Made by a program: the position numbers and the translations under genes
Notes under the pieces: model-generated
The model's input: only the letters and a program-made list of their open reading frames with translations
Database searches by the model: none
Told to the model about the DNA's origin: nothing
Source: Escherichia coli DSM 30083 = JCM 1649 = ATCC 11775
GTDB lineage: Bacteria > Pseudomonadota > Gammaproteobacteria > Enterobacterales > Enterobacteriaceae
DNA: 64,000 nucleotides
Direction of reading: 5' to 3'
Assembly: GCF_003697165.2 (NCBI RefSeq)
Contig: NZ_CP033092.2
Coordinates: forward strand, 4,154,001-4,218,000
Part shown: positions 48,529-58,685 of the stretch, in pieces
How positions within the stretch are numbered: position 1 is the stretch's first letter
Layout: the number at the start of each line of letters is the position of its first letter

Positions 48529-50184
48529 ATGACTAATCTTCCCCACTGGTGGCAAAACGGCGTTATCTACCAGATTTATCCAAAGAGTTTTCAGGACACC
48601 ACGGGTAGCGGCACCGGCGATTTACGTGGCGTTATACAACGCCTGGACTATCTGCATAAACTGGGCGTTGATGCCATCTGGCTAACCCCCTTTTATGTCT
48701 CTCCCCAGGTCGATAACGGTTACGACGTAGCGAACTATACGGCGATTGATCCCACCTACGGCACGCTGGACGATTTTGACGAACTGGTGACGCAGGCAAA
48801 ATCGCGCGGGATTCGTATCATTCTCGATATGGTGTTTAACCATACCTCTACCCAACATGCCTGGTTTCGCGAGGCGCTGAACAAAGAAAGCCCTTACCGC
48901 CAGTTTTATATCTGGCGCGATGGCGAACCAGAAACACCACCGAACAACTGGCGTTCAAAATTTGGCGGTAGTGCGTGGCGCTGGCATGCGGAAAGCGAAC
49001 AGTACTATTTGCATCTCTTTGCACCAGAACAGGCGGATCTCAACTGGGAGAATCCAGCGGTACGCGCAGAGCTGAAAAAAGTCTGTGAGTTCTGGGCCGA
49101 TCGTGGGGTTGACGGGTTGCGCCTGGATGTGGTGAATCTGATCTCCAAAGACCCGCGTTTCCCTGAAGACCTGGATGGCGACGGGCGTCGCTTCTACACC
49201 GACGGACCACGAGCACACGAGTTTTTGCACGAGATGAACCGCGATGTGTTTACGCCACGCGGGTTAATGACCGTAGGTGAAATGTCCTCCACCAGCCTTG
49301 AGCATTGCCAGCGATACGCGGCACTGACAGGCAGTGAATTATCGATGACCTTTAATTTTCATCACCTGAAGGTCGATTATCCCGGTGGTGAAAAATGGAC
49401 GCTGGCTAAACCTGACTTTGTGGCGTTGAAAACATTGTTCCGCCACTGGCAACAAGGAATGCACAACGTAGCATGGAATGCCTTGTTCTGGTGTAACCAC
49501 GATCAGCCGCGCATTGTTTCTCGCTTTGGTGATGAAGGTGAATACCGCGTGCCTGCGGCAAAAATGCTGGCGATGGTGCTGCATGGCATGCAGGGAACGC
49601 CGTATATCTACCAGGGCGAAGAGATTGGCATGACCAACCCGCATTTCACGCGCATTACTGACTATCGCGACGTGGAGAGCCTCAATATGTTTGCCGAGCT
49701 ACGCAACGATGGGCGTGATGCCGACGAGTTATTGGCAATCCTCGCCAGCAAATCCCGTGACAACAGTCGCACACCCATGCAATGGAGCAACGGCGATAAT
49801 GCCGGGTTTACGGCTGGCGAACCGTGGATTGGCCTGGGCGATAACTATCAACAAATCAACGTAGAAGCCGCGCTGGCCGATGATTCCTCGGTGTTTTACA
49901 CCTACCAAAAGTTAATCGCACTGCGTAAGCAGGAAGCCATCCTGACATGGGGCAATTACCAGGATCTGCTGCCAAACAGCCCTGTATTGTGGTGCTATCG
50001 CCGTGAATGGAAGGGGCAAACCTTGCTGGTCATTGCCAACCTTAGCCGTGAGATCCAACCCTGGCAGCCAGGGCAAATGCGCGGCAACTGGCAGCTTGTG
50101 ATGCATAACTACGAAGAAGCCTCACCACAACCCTGTGCCATGACTTTACGGCCTTTTGAGGCTGTCTGGTGGTTACAGAAGTAA
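48529..50184 (+). CDS. treC: TreC, trehalose-6-phosphate hydrolase
   Basis: TreC (551 residues) cleaves trehalose-6-phosphate to glucose and glucose-6-phosphate. It is a GH13 enzyme with nucleophile Asp200 (LRLDVVN), acid Glu251 (VGEMSS) and the HDQPR motif holding the third acid. The ATG at 48529 follows GCAGGAATAACGTA; a frame open 49 codons further upstream overlaps treB and is not used. Ends at a hairpin. Confidence 0.97.
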   Translation: MTNLPHWWQNGVIYQIYPKSFQDTTGSGTGDLRGVIQRLDYLHKLGVDAIWLTPFYVSPQVDNGYDVANYTAIDPTYGTLDDFDELVTQAKSRGIRIILDMVFNHTSTQHAWFREALNKESPYRQFYIWRDGEPETPPNNWRSKFGGSAWRWHAESEQYYLHLFAPEQADLNWENPAVRAELKKVCEFWADRGVDGLRLDVVNLISKDPRFPEDLDGDGRRFYTDGPRAHEFLHEMNRDVFTPRGLMTVGEMSSTSLEHCQRYAALTGSELSMTFNFHHLKVDYPGGEKWTLAKPDFVALKTLFRHWQQGMHNVAWNALFWCNHDQPRIVSRFGDEGEYRVPAAKMLAMVLHGMQGTPYIYQGEEIGMTNPHFTRITDYRDVESLNMFAELRNDGRDADELLAILASKSRDNSRTPMQWSNGDNAGFTAGEPWIGLGDNYQQINVEAALADDSSVFYTYQKLIALRKQEAILTWGNYQDLLPNSPVLWCYRREWKGQTLLVIANLSREIQPWQPGQMRGNWQLVMHNYEEASPQPCAMTLRPFEAVWWLQK

Positions 50185-50196
50185 ATCTCCCCTAAG

Positions 50197-50226
50197 CCCC
50201 GGTAATGCCGGTCATTCCGGGGTTTT
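50197..50226 (+). terminator. treBC terminator
   Basis: CCCCGG and AATG pair with CATT and CCGGGG around a CCGG-containing loop, followed by TTTT. Confidence 0.8.
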
Positions 50227-50328
50227 GTCTGTCAGCATGTTGTTTTTGTTGATTTTTCAACCAGCAAATTCATTAAAAAATTTACATAACGCTGTAGCGC
50301 CCGTCATCCGTACGCTCTGCTTTTTACT

Positions 50329-50417
50329 TTGAGCTACATCAAAAAAAGTTAAAACATCCTTGATGCAAAGCACTATATATAGACTTTAAAATGCGTCCCA
50401 ACCCAATATGTTGTATT
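50329..50417 (+). promoter_or_regulatory. nrdDG control region: FNR site and NrdR-like boxes
   Basis: TTGAGCTACATCAA (50329-50342) fits the FNR consensus TTGAT-N4-ATCAA at 13 of 14 bases or nearly so, which explains anaerobic induction. Downstream, GCACTATATATAGACT (50370-50385) resembles an NrdR box and CCCAATATGTTGTATT (about 50402-50417) a second, 32 bases apart (three helical turns). NrdR repression of nrdDG is established in E. coli. Confidence 0.8.
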
Positions 50418-50577
50418 AATCGACTATAATTGCTACTACAGCTCCCCACGAAAAAGGTGCGGCGTTGTGGATAAGCGGATGGCGATTGCGGAAAGCACCG
50501 GAAAACGAAACGAAAAAACCGGAAAATGCCTTTCCCAATTTCTGTGGATAACCTGTTCTTAAAAATATGGAGCGATC

Positions 50578-52716
50578 ATGACACCGCATGTGATGAAACG
50601 AGACGGCTGCAAAGTGCCGTTTAAATCAGAGCGCATCAAAGAAGCGATTCTGCGTGCAGCTAAAGCAGCGGAAGTCGATGATGCCGATTATTGCGCCACT
50701 GTTGCCGCGGTTGTCAGCGAGCAGATGCAGGGCCGCAACCAGGTGGATATCAACGAGATCCAGACCGCAGTTGAAAACCAGCTGATGTCGGGTCCATACA
50801 AACAACTGGCTCGCGCTTACATCGAGTACCGTCACGATCGCGACATTGAACGTGAAAAACGCGGTCGCCTGAACCAGGAGATCCGTGGTCTGGTCGAGCA
50901 GACCAACGCCTCGTTACTCAACGAAAACGCCAACAAAGACAGCAAGGTGATTCCAACCCAGCGCGACCTGCTGGCCGGGATCGTGGCTAAACACTATGCA
51001 CGTCAGCACCTGCTGCCGCGTGACGTGGTGCAGGCACATGAGCGTGGCGATATTCACTATCACGATCTCGATTACTCACCGTTTTTCCCGATGTTCAACT
51101 GCATGTTGATCGACCTGAAAGGCATGCTGACCCAGGGCTTTAAAATGGGGAACGCCGAGATTGAACCGCCGAAGTCGATCTCAACGGCAACCGCGGTAAC
51201 TGCGCAGATTATTGCTCAGGTTGCCAGCCATATTTATGGCGGCACCACCATTAACCGTATCGATGAAGTGCTGGCACCGTTTGTCACCGCCAGCTACAAC
51301 AAACATCGCAAGACCGCAGAAGAGTGGAGCATCCCGGACGCAGAAGGCTACGCTAACTCTCGTACCATTAAAGAGTGCTACGATGCCTTCCAGTCGCTGG
51401 AGTACGAAGTAAACACCCTGCATACCGCCAACGGTCAAACGCCGTTTGTAACTTTTGGTTTTGGTCTGGGCACCAGCTGGGAATCGCGCCTGATTCAGGA
51501 ATCTATCCTGCGTAACCGTATCGCAGGTCTCGGTAAAAACCGTAAAACTGCGGTGTTCCCGAAACTGGTGTTTGCGATTCGCGATGGTCTGAACCATAAA
51601 AAAGGCGATCCGAACTACGACATCAAACAGCTGGCGCTGGAGTGCGCAAGCAAGCGCATGTATCCGGATATCCTGAACTACGATCAGGTAGTGAAAGTCA
51701 CCGGTTCGTTTAAAACCCCGATGGGCTGCCGCAGCTTCCTCGGCGTGTGGGAAAATGAAAACGGCGAGCAGATCCACGATGGTCGTAACAACCTCGGCGT
51801 GATCAGCCTGAACCTGCCGCGTATTGCTCTGGAAGCAAAAGGCGATGAAGCCACCTTCTGGAAGCTGCTGGATGAACGTCTGGTGCTGGCACGTAAGGCG
51901 CTGATGACCCGTATCGCTCGTCTCGAAGGCGTGAAAGCGCGTGTGGCCCCGATCCTCTATATGGAAGGCGCTTGTGGCGTGCGTCTGAATGCTGACGATG
52001 ATGTTTCTGAAATCTTCAAAAACGGTCGTGCATCTATTTCGCTGGGTTACATCGGCATCCACGAAACCATTAACGCGCTGTTCGGCGGCGAACATGTTTA
52101 CGACAACGAGCAGCTCCGCGCGAAAGGTATCGCGATTGTTGAACGTCTGCGTCAGGCAGTGGATCAGTGGAAAGAAGAAACGGGTTATGGTTTCAGTCTC
52201 TACAGCACGCCGAGTGAAAACCTGTGCGACCGCTTCTGCCGTCTCGATACTGCTGAGTTTGGCGTGGTGCCGGGCGTAACGGACAAAGGTTACTACACCA
52301 ACAGTTTCCACCTCGATGTGGAGAAGAAGGTGAACCCGTACGACAAGATCGACTTTGAAGCGCCTTACCCGCCGCTGGCGAACGGTGGTTTCATTTGCTA
52401 CGGCGAGTATCCAAACATTCAGCACAACCTGAAGGCGCTGGAAGATGTCTGGGATTACAGCTATCAGCATGTACCGTATTACGGCACCAATACACCGATT
52501 GATGAGTGCTACGAGTGTGGCTTTACCGGTGAGTTCGAGTGCACCAGCAAAGGCTTCACTTGCCCGAAATGTGGTAACCATGACGCCTCCCGTGTGTCGG
52601 TAACTCGCCGCGTGTGCGGATATTTAGGTAGCCCGGATGCACGTCCATTTAACGCCGGTAAGCAGGAAGAAGTTAAGCGCCGCGTTAAACATTTGGGAAA
52701 TGGGCAGATAGGTTAA
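50578..52716 (+). CDS. nrdD: NrdD, anaerobic (class III) ribonucleotide reductase
   Basis: NrdD (712 residues) reduces ribonucleoside triphosphates to dNTPs without oxygen. An ATP-cone occupies about residues 1-95; a C-terminal zinc site is formed by CYEC and CPKC; and the glycyl radical residue is Gly681 in RVCGYLG, installed by NrdG. Full length. An antisense frame of 466 codons inside it is an artefact of codon bias. Confidence 0.98.
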   Translation: MTPHVMKRDGCKVPFKSERIKEAILRAAKAAEVDDADYCATVAAVVSEQMQGRNQVDINEIQTAVENQLMSGPYKQLARAYIEYRHDRDIEREKRGRLNQEIRGLVEQTNASLLNENANKDSKVIPTQRDLLAGIVAKHYARQHLLPRDVVQAHERGDIHYHDLDYSPFFPMFNCMLIDLKGMLTQGFKMGNAEIEPPKSISTATAVTAQIIAQVASHIYGGTTINRIDEVLAPFVTASYNKHRKTAEEWSIPDAEGYANSRTIKECYDAFQSLEYEVNTLHTANGQTPFVTFGFGLGTSWESRLIQESILRNRIAGLGKNRKTAVFPKLVFAIRDGLNHKKGDPNYDIKQLALECASKRMYPDILNYDQVVKVTGSFKTPMGCRSFLGVWENENGEQIHDGRNNLGVISLNLPRIALEAKGDEATFWKLLDERLVLARKALMTRIARLEGVKARVAPILYMEGACGVRLNADDDVSEIFKNGRASISLGYIGIHETINALFGGEHVYDNEQLRAKGIAIVERLRQAVDQWKEETGYGFSLYSTPSENLCDRFCRLDTAEFGVVPGVTDKGYYTNSFHLDVEKKVNPYDKIDFEAPYPPLANGGFICYGEYPNIQHNLKALEDVWDYSYQHVPYYGTNTPIDECYECGFTGEFECTSKGFTCPKCGNHDASRVSVTRRVCGYLGSPDARPFNAGKQEEVKRRVKHLGNGQIG

Positions 52717-52738
52717 TCTTCACTCTACGTTAAGCAAA

Positions 52739-52855
<117 letters not shown>

Positions 52856-52873
52856 GATAAGCCAGGCGAAATA

Positions 52874-53338
52874 ATGAATTATCATCAGTACTATCCTGTC
52901 GACATCGTCAACGGCCCCGGCACTCGCTGCACCCTGTTTGTCTCCGGGTGTGTTCATGAATGCCCCGGTTGCTATAACAAAAGCACATGGCGGGTAAATT
53001 CTGGTCAGCCATTTACCAAAGCAATGGAAGACCAGATCATTAACGATCTGAATGACACTCGTATCAAACGCCAGGGGATTTCCCTCTCCGGCGGCGATCC
53101 GCTGCATCCGCAAAACGTGCCGGATATTCTGAAACTGGTAAAACGCATCCGCGCCGAGTGTCCGGATAAAGACATCTGGGTGTGGACAGGCTATAAACTC
53201 GACGATCTCAACGCTGCGCAAATGCAGGTTGTTGATTTGATTAACGTACTGGTCGACGGCAAATTTGTGCAGGATTTAAAAGACCCTTCCCTGATCTGGC
53301 GCGGCAGCAGCAATCAGGTGGTGCATCATTTGCGATGA
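52874..53338 (+). CDS. nrdG: NrdG, radical-SAM activase of NrdD
   Basis: NrdG (154 residues) uses a [4Fe-4S] cluster and S-adenosylmethionine to create the glycyl radical on NrdD. The cluster motif CxxxCxxC is Cys26, Cys30 and Cys33 (CVHECPGC). It lies 157 bases after nrdD across REP elements and ends at a hairpin. Confidence 0.97.
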   Translation: MNYHQYYPVDIVNGPGTRCTLFVSGCVHECPGCYNKSTWRVNSGQPFTKAMEDQIINDLNDTRIKRQGISLSGGDPLHPQNVPDILKLVKRIRAECPDKDIWVWTGYKLDDLNAAQMQVVDLINVLVDGKFVQDLKDPSLIWRGSSNQVVHHLR

Positions 53339-53342
53339 TAAG

Positions 53343-53374
53343 TTCCCTGTTACCTGAGTGCAGGCAACAGGGAA
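53343..53374. terminator. bidirectional hairpin between nrdG and cybC
   Basis: TTCCCTGTT pairs with AACAGGGAA around a 14-base loop. It lies between the convergent genes nrdG and cybC. Confidence 0.75.
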
Positions 53375-53382
53375 ATGAGGAA

Positions 53383-53769
53383 TTAACGATACTTCTGGTG
53401 ATAGGCGTTGCGGGTCGTTTTCAGTTGCTCTGCGGCAGCCTGCGCTTCTTTTACTTTACCTTCATTTGCCAGCTTCAGCGCGTCGTCAATCTGACCAACC
53501 AGAATATCGAAACCGTGACGGAAGTCTTTCATTTCCGGGCTGTCCGGTGATTTATCTTCGAGCTTCGGCGGCGTTGCTTTTTGCGCATCCAGCGCTGCGG
53601 CGCGCATCTTCGTTAACGCGTCTTTGACTTGCGCCGCGTTATCGGCTTTTTCGACCACTTTTAAAGTGTCGTTGAGGGTTTCCATATTGTCTTCAAGATC
53701 AGCGGCAAACGACGCCGAACTGAATACCAACGAGGAGACTGCAAGAATAGCTAACAGGCTTTTACGCAT
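53383..53769 (-). CDS. cybC: CybC, soluble periplasmic cytochrome b562
   Basis: The 128-residue precursor has a signal peptide (LLAILAVSSLVFSSASFA) before the mature start ADLEDN. The mature four-helix bundle has the haem ligands Met7 (in LEDNMETL) and His102 (in RNAYHQKYR). The copy is intact, with signal sequence and both ligands. I recall the K-12 MG1655 locus being annotated as damaged, so this strain keeps the full gene. Its physiological partner is unknown. Confidence 0.95.
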   Translation of the reverse strand: MRKSLLAILAVSSLVFSSASFAADLEDNMETLNDTLKVVEKADNAAQVKDALTKMRAAALDAQKATPPKLEDKSPDSPEMKDFRHGFDILVGQIDDALKLANEGKVKEAQAAAEQLKTTRNAYHQKYR

Positions 53770-53811
53770 TGCTCACTTCCTTTTTTATTTACACTTCATC
53801 CTTCACACTGC

Positions 53812-53900
53812 CTCATCGACGGCTACGCTCATTCGCCCGGGTCACGTACTGCGAGTACGCTCCCCGGCCCTCATTCACTTTCCGTCTCGATGCAGTGCAA
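53812..53900. repeat. intergenic palindromic repeat upstream of cybC
   Basis: CTCATTCGCCCGGGTCACGT followed by ACTGCGAGTACGCTCCCCGG and CCCTCATTCA contains several short inverted repeats (for example GTACTGCGAGTAC). I recognise the unit as one that recurs in E. coli intergenic regions, but cannot give its family name with certainty. Confidence 0.45.
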
Positions 53901-53951
53901 ATGATTTTGTGTAATTTTTTAGTTTATAGCGCGGCAGGTCGCGCCAGTTTT

Positions 53952-55304
53952 TTACTGCCCGGCGATTTTCATCTCCGGCAACAGCACAGAACCACACTGT
54001 ATATTACTGCGTGTTTCAATATCGTTACCGACGGTGACAATATTGCGCCACATATCTTTTAAATTACCTGCGATGGTGATTTCGCTAACCGGATACTGAA
54101 TTTCGCCATTCTCTACCCAGAAGCCCGCTGCACCACGGGAATAATCACCGGTAATGGCACTCACGCCCTGGCCCATCAGCTCCGTCACCACCAGCCCGGT
54201 ACCCATCTCTTTGAGCATTTGTTCGAAGCTTAGCCCTTGTCCGGCAATCCGCCAGTTGTGAATACCGCCCGCATGTCCGGTGCTTTTCAGCCCCAGTTTC
54301 CGCGCCGAGTAGCTGGTCAGCAGCCACTGAGTCAGGATGCCATCTTTAATAATATCGCGACGCTCGGTGCGCACACCTTCGCTGTCAAATGGCGTCGATG
54401 CCAGCCCTTTCAGCAGATGCGGATGCTCTTCAATGGTCAGCCAGTCCGGCAGAATTTGTTTACCCAGCGAATCCAGCAGGAAGGTGGATTTACGGTAAAC
54501 CGATCCACCCGCTATCGCCCCCACCAGATGGCCAAAAAGCCCGGTTGCCACTTCATTGGCAAAAATGACCGGCGCTTTCATGGTGGAGAGTTTACGCGGT
54601 GACAGGCGCGATAAAGTACGGCGAGCACAGTCGGCCCCAACCCACTCTGGCGTTTGCAGATCGCTCATCGCACGACCAATGGTGTAGGCGTAATCACGCT
54701 CCATATCGCCATTTTCTTCGGCAATTACACAGCTGGAGAGCGAATGACGCGTTGAGCAGTAACCCTGCAACATGCCGTGGCTGTTGCCAAAAACTTTGAC
54801 ACCGTAGTGGCTGTTAAAGCTACCGCCTTCGGTATTGGTGATGCGTTTGTCCGCCTGCAATGCTGCCTGTTCTGCGCGGGCCGCCAGTTCAATGGCTTCA
54901 TCCGGGGAAACTTCCGCAGGGTGGAACAAATCGAGATCCGGTGCGTCAAAGGCCAGCAGCTCTTTGTCTGCCACGCCGGCACAGGGATCTGGCGAGGTAT
55001 AACGGGCAATATCCAGCGCCGCCTGTACGGTGCGGGCAATGGCCTGCGGGCTTAAATCGGTGGATGATGCGCTACCTTTGCGGTTCTGGTGATAAACAGT
55101 GATCCCCAGCGCGCCATCGCTATTGAATTCAACATTCTCCACTTCACCATAACGCGTGCTTACGCTAATGCCGGTGGTCTTGCTGACGGCAACTTCCGCA
55201 CCGTCCGATTTACCTGAGGCCAACTCCAGCGCAGTGGAAACTGCTTCTTCCAGAATCTTGCGCTGCGCTTCAACTTGAGAGATTACTTTCATTGCAAGTG
55301 CCAT
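53952..55304 (-). CDS. pmbA: PmbA (TldE), metalloprotease partner subunit
   Basis: PmbA (450 residues) forms with TldD a protease that matures microcin B17 and degrades the CcdA antitoxin. It has the family's [11 protein letters not shown] and [12 protein letters not shown] segments; in the complex the catalytic metal site lies on TldD, not on this subunit. It starts [16 protein letters not shown]. Full length. Divergent from darP across a short gap. Confidence 0.96.
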
Positions 55305-55397
55305 AATGTAGAGAGTTTCTCTGAAGTCTAACAGAGAACCGTTTTTCAGTGCGCATCTTAACTGGTAACATTAGCCTCTTTTTTTAAGGAGCCTGAG

Positions 55398-55949
55398 ATG
55401 ACTAAGCAGCCCGAAGACTGGCTCGACGACGTTCCCGGTGATGACATCGAAGACGAAGACGATGAAATTATCTGGGTCAGTAAAAGTGAAATTAAACGTG
55501 ATGCCGAGGAGCTAAAACGCCTTGGCGCGGAAATTGTTGATCTGGGGAAAAACGCGCTGGATAAGATCCCGTTAGATGCGGATCTGCGCGCGGCTATTGA
55601 GCTCGCCCAGCGTATTAAGATGGAAGGTCGCCGCCGCCAGTTGCAGCTCATCGGTAAGATGCTGCGCCAGCGCGACGTAGAGCCTATTCGTCAGGCGCTG
55701 GATAAGCTGAAAAACCGTCACAACCAGCAGGTGGTGCTGTTCCATAAACTGGAAAACCTGCGCGATCGTCTGATCGATCAAGGTGATGACGCCATCGCTG
55801 AAGTATTGAATCTGTGGCCCGATGCCGATCGTCAGCAGCTGCGTACTCTGATCCGCAACGCGAAGAAAGAGAAAGAAGGGAATAAGCCGCCGAAATCCGC
55901 ACGCCAGATTTTCCAGTATCTGCGCGAACTGGCGGAGAATGAAGGGTAA
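55398..55949 (+). CDS. darP: DarP (YjgA), 50S ribosome assembly factor
   Basis: The 183-residue protein has an acidic N-terminus ([14 protein letters not shown]) and a helical, basic remainder, as in the DUF615 family. In E. coli it associates with late 50S precursors and helps shape the peptidyl-transferase centre. The ATG follows AAGGAG. It is followed by REP elements. Confidence 0.96.
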
Positions 55950-55976
55950 TTTTCGTTGTTGATGTGAGTATGGTTT

Positions 55977-56088
55977 GCCGGATGCGGTGCACCTGTAGGC
56001 CTGATAAGACGCATCAAGCGTCGCATCAGGCACTATGCTCAAATGCCGGATGCGGCGTGAACGCCTTATCCGGCCTACGCACACTATA
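55977..56088. repeat. REP elements between darP and mpl
   Basis: GCCGGATGCGGTGCACCTG, then GGCCTGATAAGACGCATCAA and CGTCGCATCAGGC, then a second inverted unit ending CCTTATCCGGCCTAC. It lies between the convergent genes darP and mpl. Confidence 0.85.
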
Positions 56089-56104
56089 TCAGGCTAAGGC
56101 CGAA

Positions 56105-57478
56105 TTACTGCGCGGCTTCCGCCTTCTTCGCCAGACCATCCAGCAGTTTCTGATGGATCCCACCAAAACCGCCGTTGCTCATCACCAGAATATGGTCGCC
56201 AGGCTGAGCGGTTTTCACCACCATATCTGCCAGCGTATCCACATCGCCACTCCAGTGTGCAGGCTGAACGCAGGCTTCTGCCACTTCTGCCACCTGCCAC
56301 GGAATATGCGCCGGTTGCAGCAGGAAGACTTCATCGGCACGACCTAATGAAGGTGCCAGATCGTCTTTGCAGATCCCCATTTTCATGGTATTCGAGCGCG
56401 GTTCCAGCACGGCAATAATGCGCGCCGTACCGCCAACTTTGCCACGCAGCGCCGCAAGCGTTGCCAGAATCGCCGTTGGGTGATGGGCAAAATCGTCATA
56501 TACCGTGACGCCATTCGCTTCACCACGCAACTCCAGACGGCGACGAGCGTTAATAAACGAACCCAGCGCGTTAGCGGCATCTGCCGGCGCTACACCAACA
56601 TGGCGAGCCGCCGCAATCGCCATCAGGCCATTGTGCATATTATGTTCGCCTACCAGCGACCATTTCACTTCGCCCACTTTTTCGCCATCCAGCAAAACTT
56701 CCCATTCGGAAGCATCGGTGGTCAGCTTTTTCGCCTGCCAGTGCCCCTGCTCACCCACCAGCTCCTGCTCGCTCCAGCAGCCCATCGCCATGGTCTGTTT
56801 CAGGTTGATGTCGTTTTCTGGCCAGATAATACGGCCCTGCCCCGGAACGATACGCACCAGATGGTGGAACTGTTTCTGGATCGCTTTCAGGTCGTCAAAG
56901 ATATCGGCGTGATCGAACTCAAGGTTGTTGAGGATCAGCGTACGTGGGCAGTAATGGACAAATTTAGAGCGTTTGTCGAAGAAGGCGCAGTCATACTCAT
57001 CCGCTTCGATAACAAAGAAGTCGCTTTCGCCCAGACGCGCCGAAACCTCAAAGTTCCCCGGCACACCGCCGATCACAAATCCCGGTTTGTAACCGCACTG
57101 TTCCAGAATCCAGGTTGCCATTCCCGCGGTGGTGGTTTTGCCATGTGTACCGGCAACGGCCAGCACCCAGCGGTCGCGCAGCACAAAATCGTGCAGCCAC
57201 TGTGGACCTGACATATAAGGGATGTTTTTTTCCAGTACCGCTTCCACACACGGATTTCCACGGGTCATGGCGTTGCCAATAATCACCAGATCCGGCTGCG
57301 GATCGAGCTGGCTGGCATCGTAACCCTGAATCAGTTCAATGCCTTGCTTCTCAAGTAAGGTGCTCATCGGCGGATACACATTGGCGTCCGAACCCGTTAC
57401 TTCATGGCCTAACTGGCGCGCCAGCATCGCCAGACCGCCCATAAACGTGCCACAAATTCCTAAAATATGAATGCGCAT
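56105..57478 (-). CDS. mpl: Mpl, UDP-MurNAc:tripeptide ligase for murein recycling
   Basis: Mpl (457 residues) attaches recovered L-Ala-gamma-D-Glu-mesoDAP to UDP-N-acetylmuramate, saving cell-wall peptides. Mur-ligase features are [13 protein letters not shown] at the N-terminus, the ATP loop GTHGKTTT at 110-117, and the C-terminal [10 protein letters not shown] segment. Full length; divergent from fbp. Confidence 0.97.
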
Positions 57479-57653
57479 ACGTCACTATCCTTTTTTAATC
57501 TGCCGCTCATTTTACGCATATGTCGGGCAAGTGAGAAACGCATTTCAGGATAATCCGCAATTTGCTGGCGCGATTCACCTGAGCGCAACATTGAGATTAT
57601 TTGTTAAGATTGTTGCGGTCGCTTTACTCCATAAACATTGCAGGGAAAGTTTT

Positions 57654-58652
57654 ATGAAAACGTTAGGTGAATTTATTGTCGAAAAGCAGCACGAGTTTTC
57701 TCATGCTACCGGTGAGCTCACTGCTTTGCTGTCGGCAATAAAACTGGGCGCCAAGATTATCCATCGCGATATCAACAAAGCAGGACTGGTTGATATCCTG
57801 GGTGCCAGCGGTGCTGAGAACGTGCAGGGCGAGGTTCAGCAGAAACTCGACTTGTTCGCTAATGAAAAACTGAAAGCCGCACTGAAAGCACGCGATATCG
57901 TTGCGGGCATTGCCTCTGAAGAAGAAGATGAGATTGTCGTCTTTGAAGGCTGTGAACACGCAAAATACGTGGTGCTGATGGACCCACTGGATGGCTCGTC
58001 CAACATCGATGTTAACGTCTCTGTCGGTACCATTTTCTCCATCTACCGCCGCGTTACGCCTGTTGGCACGCCGGTAACGGAAGAAGATTTCCTCCAGCCT
58101 GGTAACAAACAGGTTGCGGCAGGTTACGTGGTATACGGCTCCTCTACCATGCTGGTTTACACCACCGGATGCGGTGTTCACGCCTTTACTTACGATCCTT
58201 CGCTGGGCGTTTTCTGTCTGTGCCAGGAACGGATGCGCTTCCCGGAGAAAGGCAAAACCTACTCCATCAACGAAGGAAACTACATTAAGTTTCCGAACGG
58301 GGTGAAGAAGTACATTAAATTCTGCCAGGAAGAAGATAAGTCCACCAACCGCCCTTATACCTCACGTTATATCGGTTCACTGGTCGCGGATTTCCACCGT
58401 AACCTGCTGAAAGGCGGTATTTATCTCTACCCAAGCACCGCCAGCCACCCGGACGGCAAACTGCGTTTGCTGTATGAGTGCAACCCGATGGCATTCCTGG
58501 CGGAACAAGCGGGCGGTAAAGCGAGCGATGGCAAAGAGCGTATTCTGGATATCATCCCGGAAACTCTGCACCAGCGCCGTTCGTTCTTTGTCGGCAACGA
58601 CCATATGGTTGAAGATGTCGAACGCTTTATCCGTGAGTTCCCGGACGCGTAA
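57654..58652 (+). CDS. fbp: Fbp, fructose-1,6-bisphosphatase class I
   Basis: Fbp (332 residues) makes fructose-6-phosphate in gluconeogenesis. The metal-binding DPLDGSSN motif is at 110-117, and the C-terminal [13 protein letters not shown] segment matches the family. The ATG at 57654 follows AGGGAAAGTTTT; the frame open to 57471 is a chance extension. AMP inhibition is known for this enzyme. Confidence 0.98.
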
Positions 58653-58660
58653 TCTCCTGC

Positions 58661-58685
58661 GCCTCTCCACACGGAGAGGCGTTTT
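58661..58685. terminator. terminator between fbp and yjfF
   Basis: GCCTCTCC, loop ACAC, GGAGAGGC followed by TTTTT ends fbp. The reading frame of the convergent yjfF ends inside its T run. Confidence 0.88.

Noticed and set aside
51181..52581. 466-codon antisense frame inside nrdD
   Set aside because: Same cause as in valS; the frame mirrors the optimal codons of nrdD.
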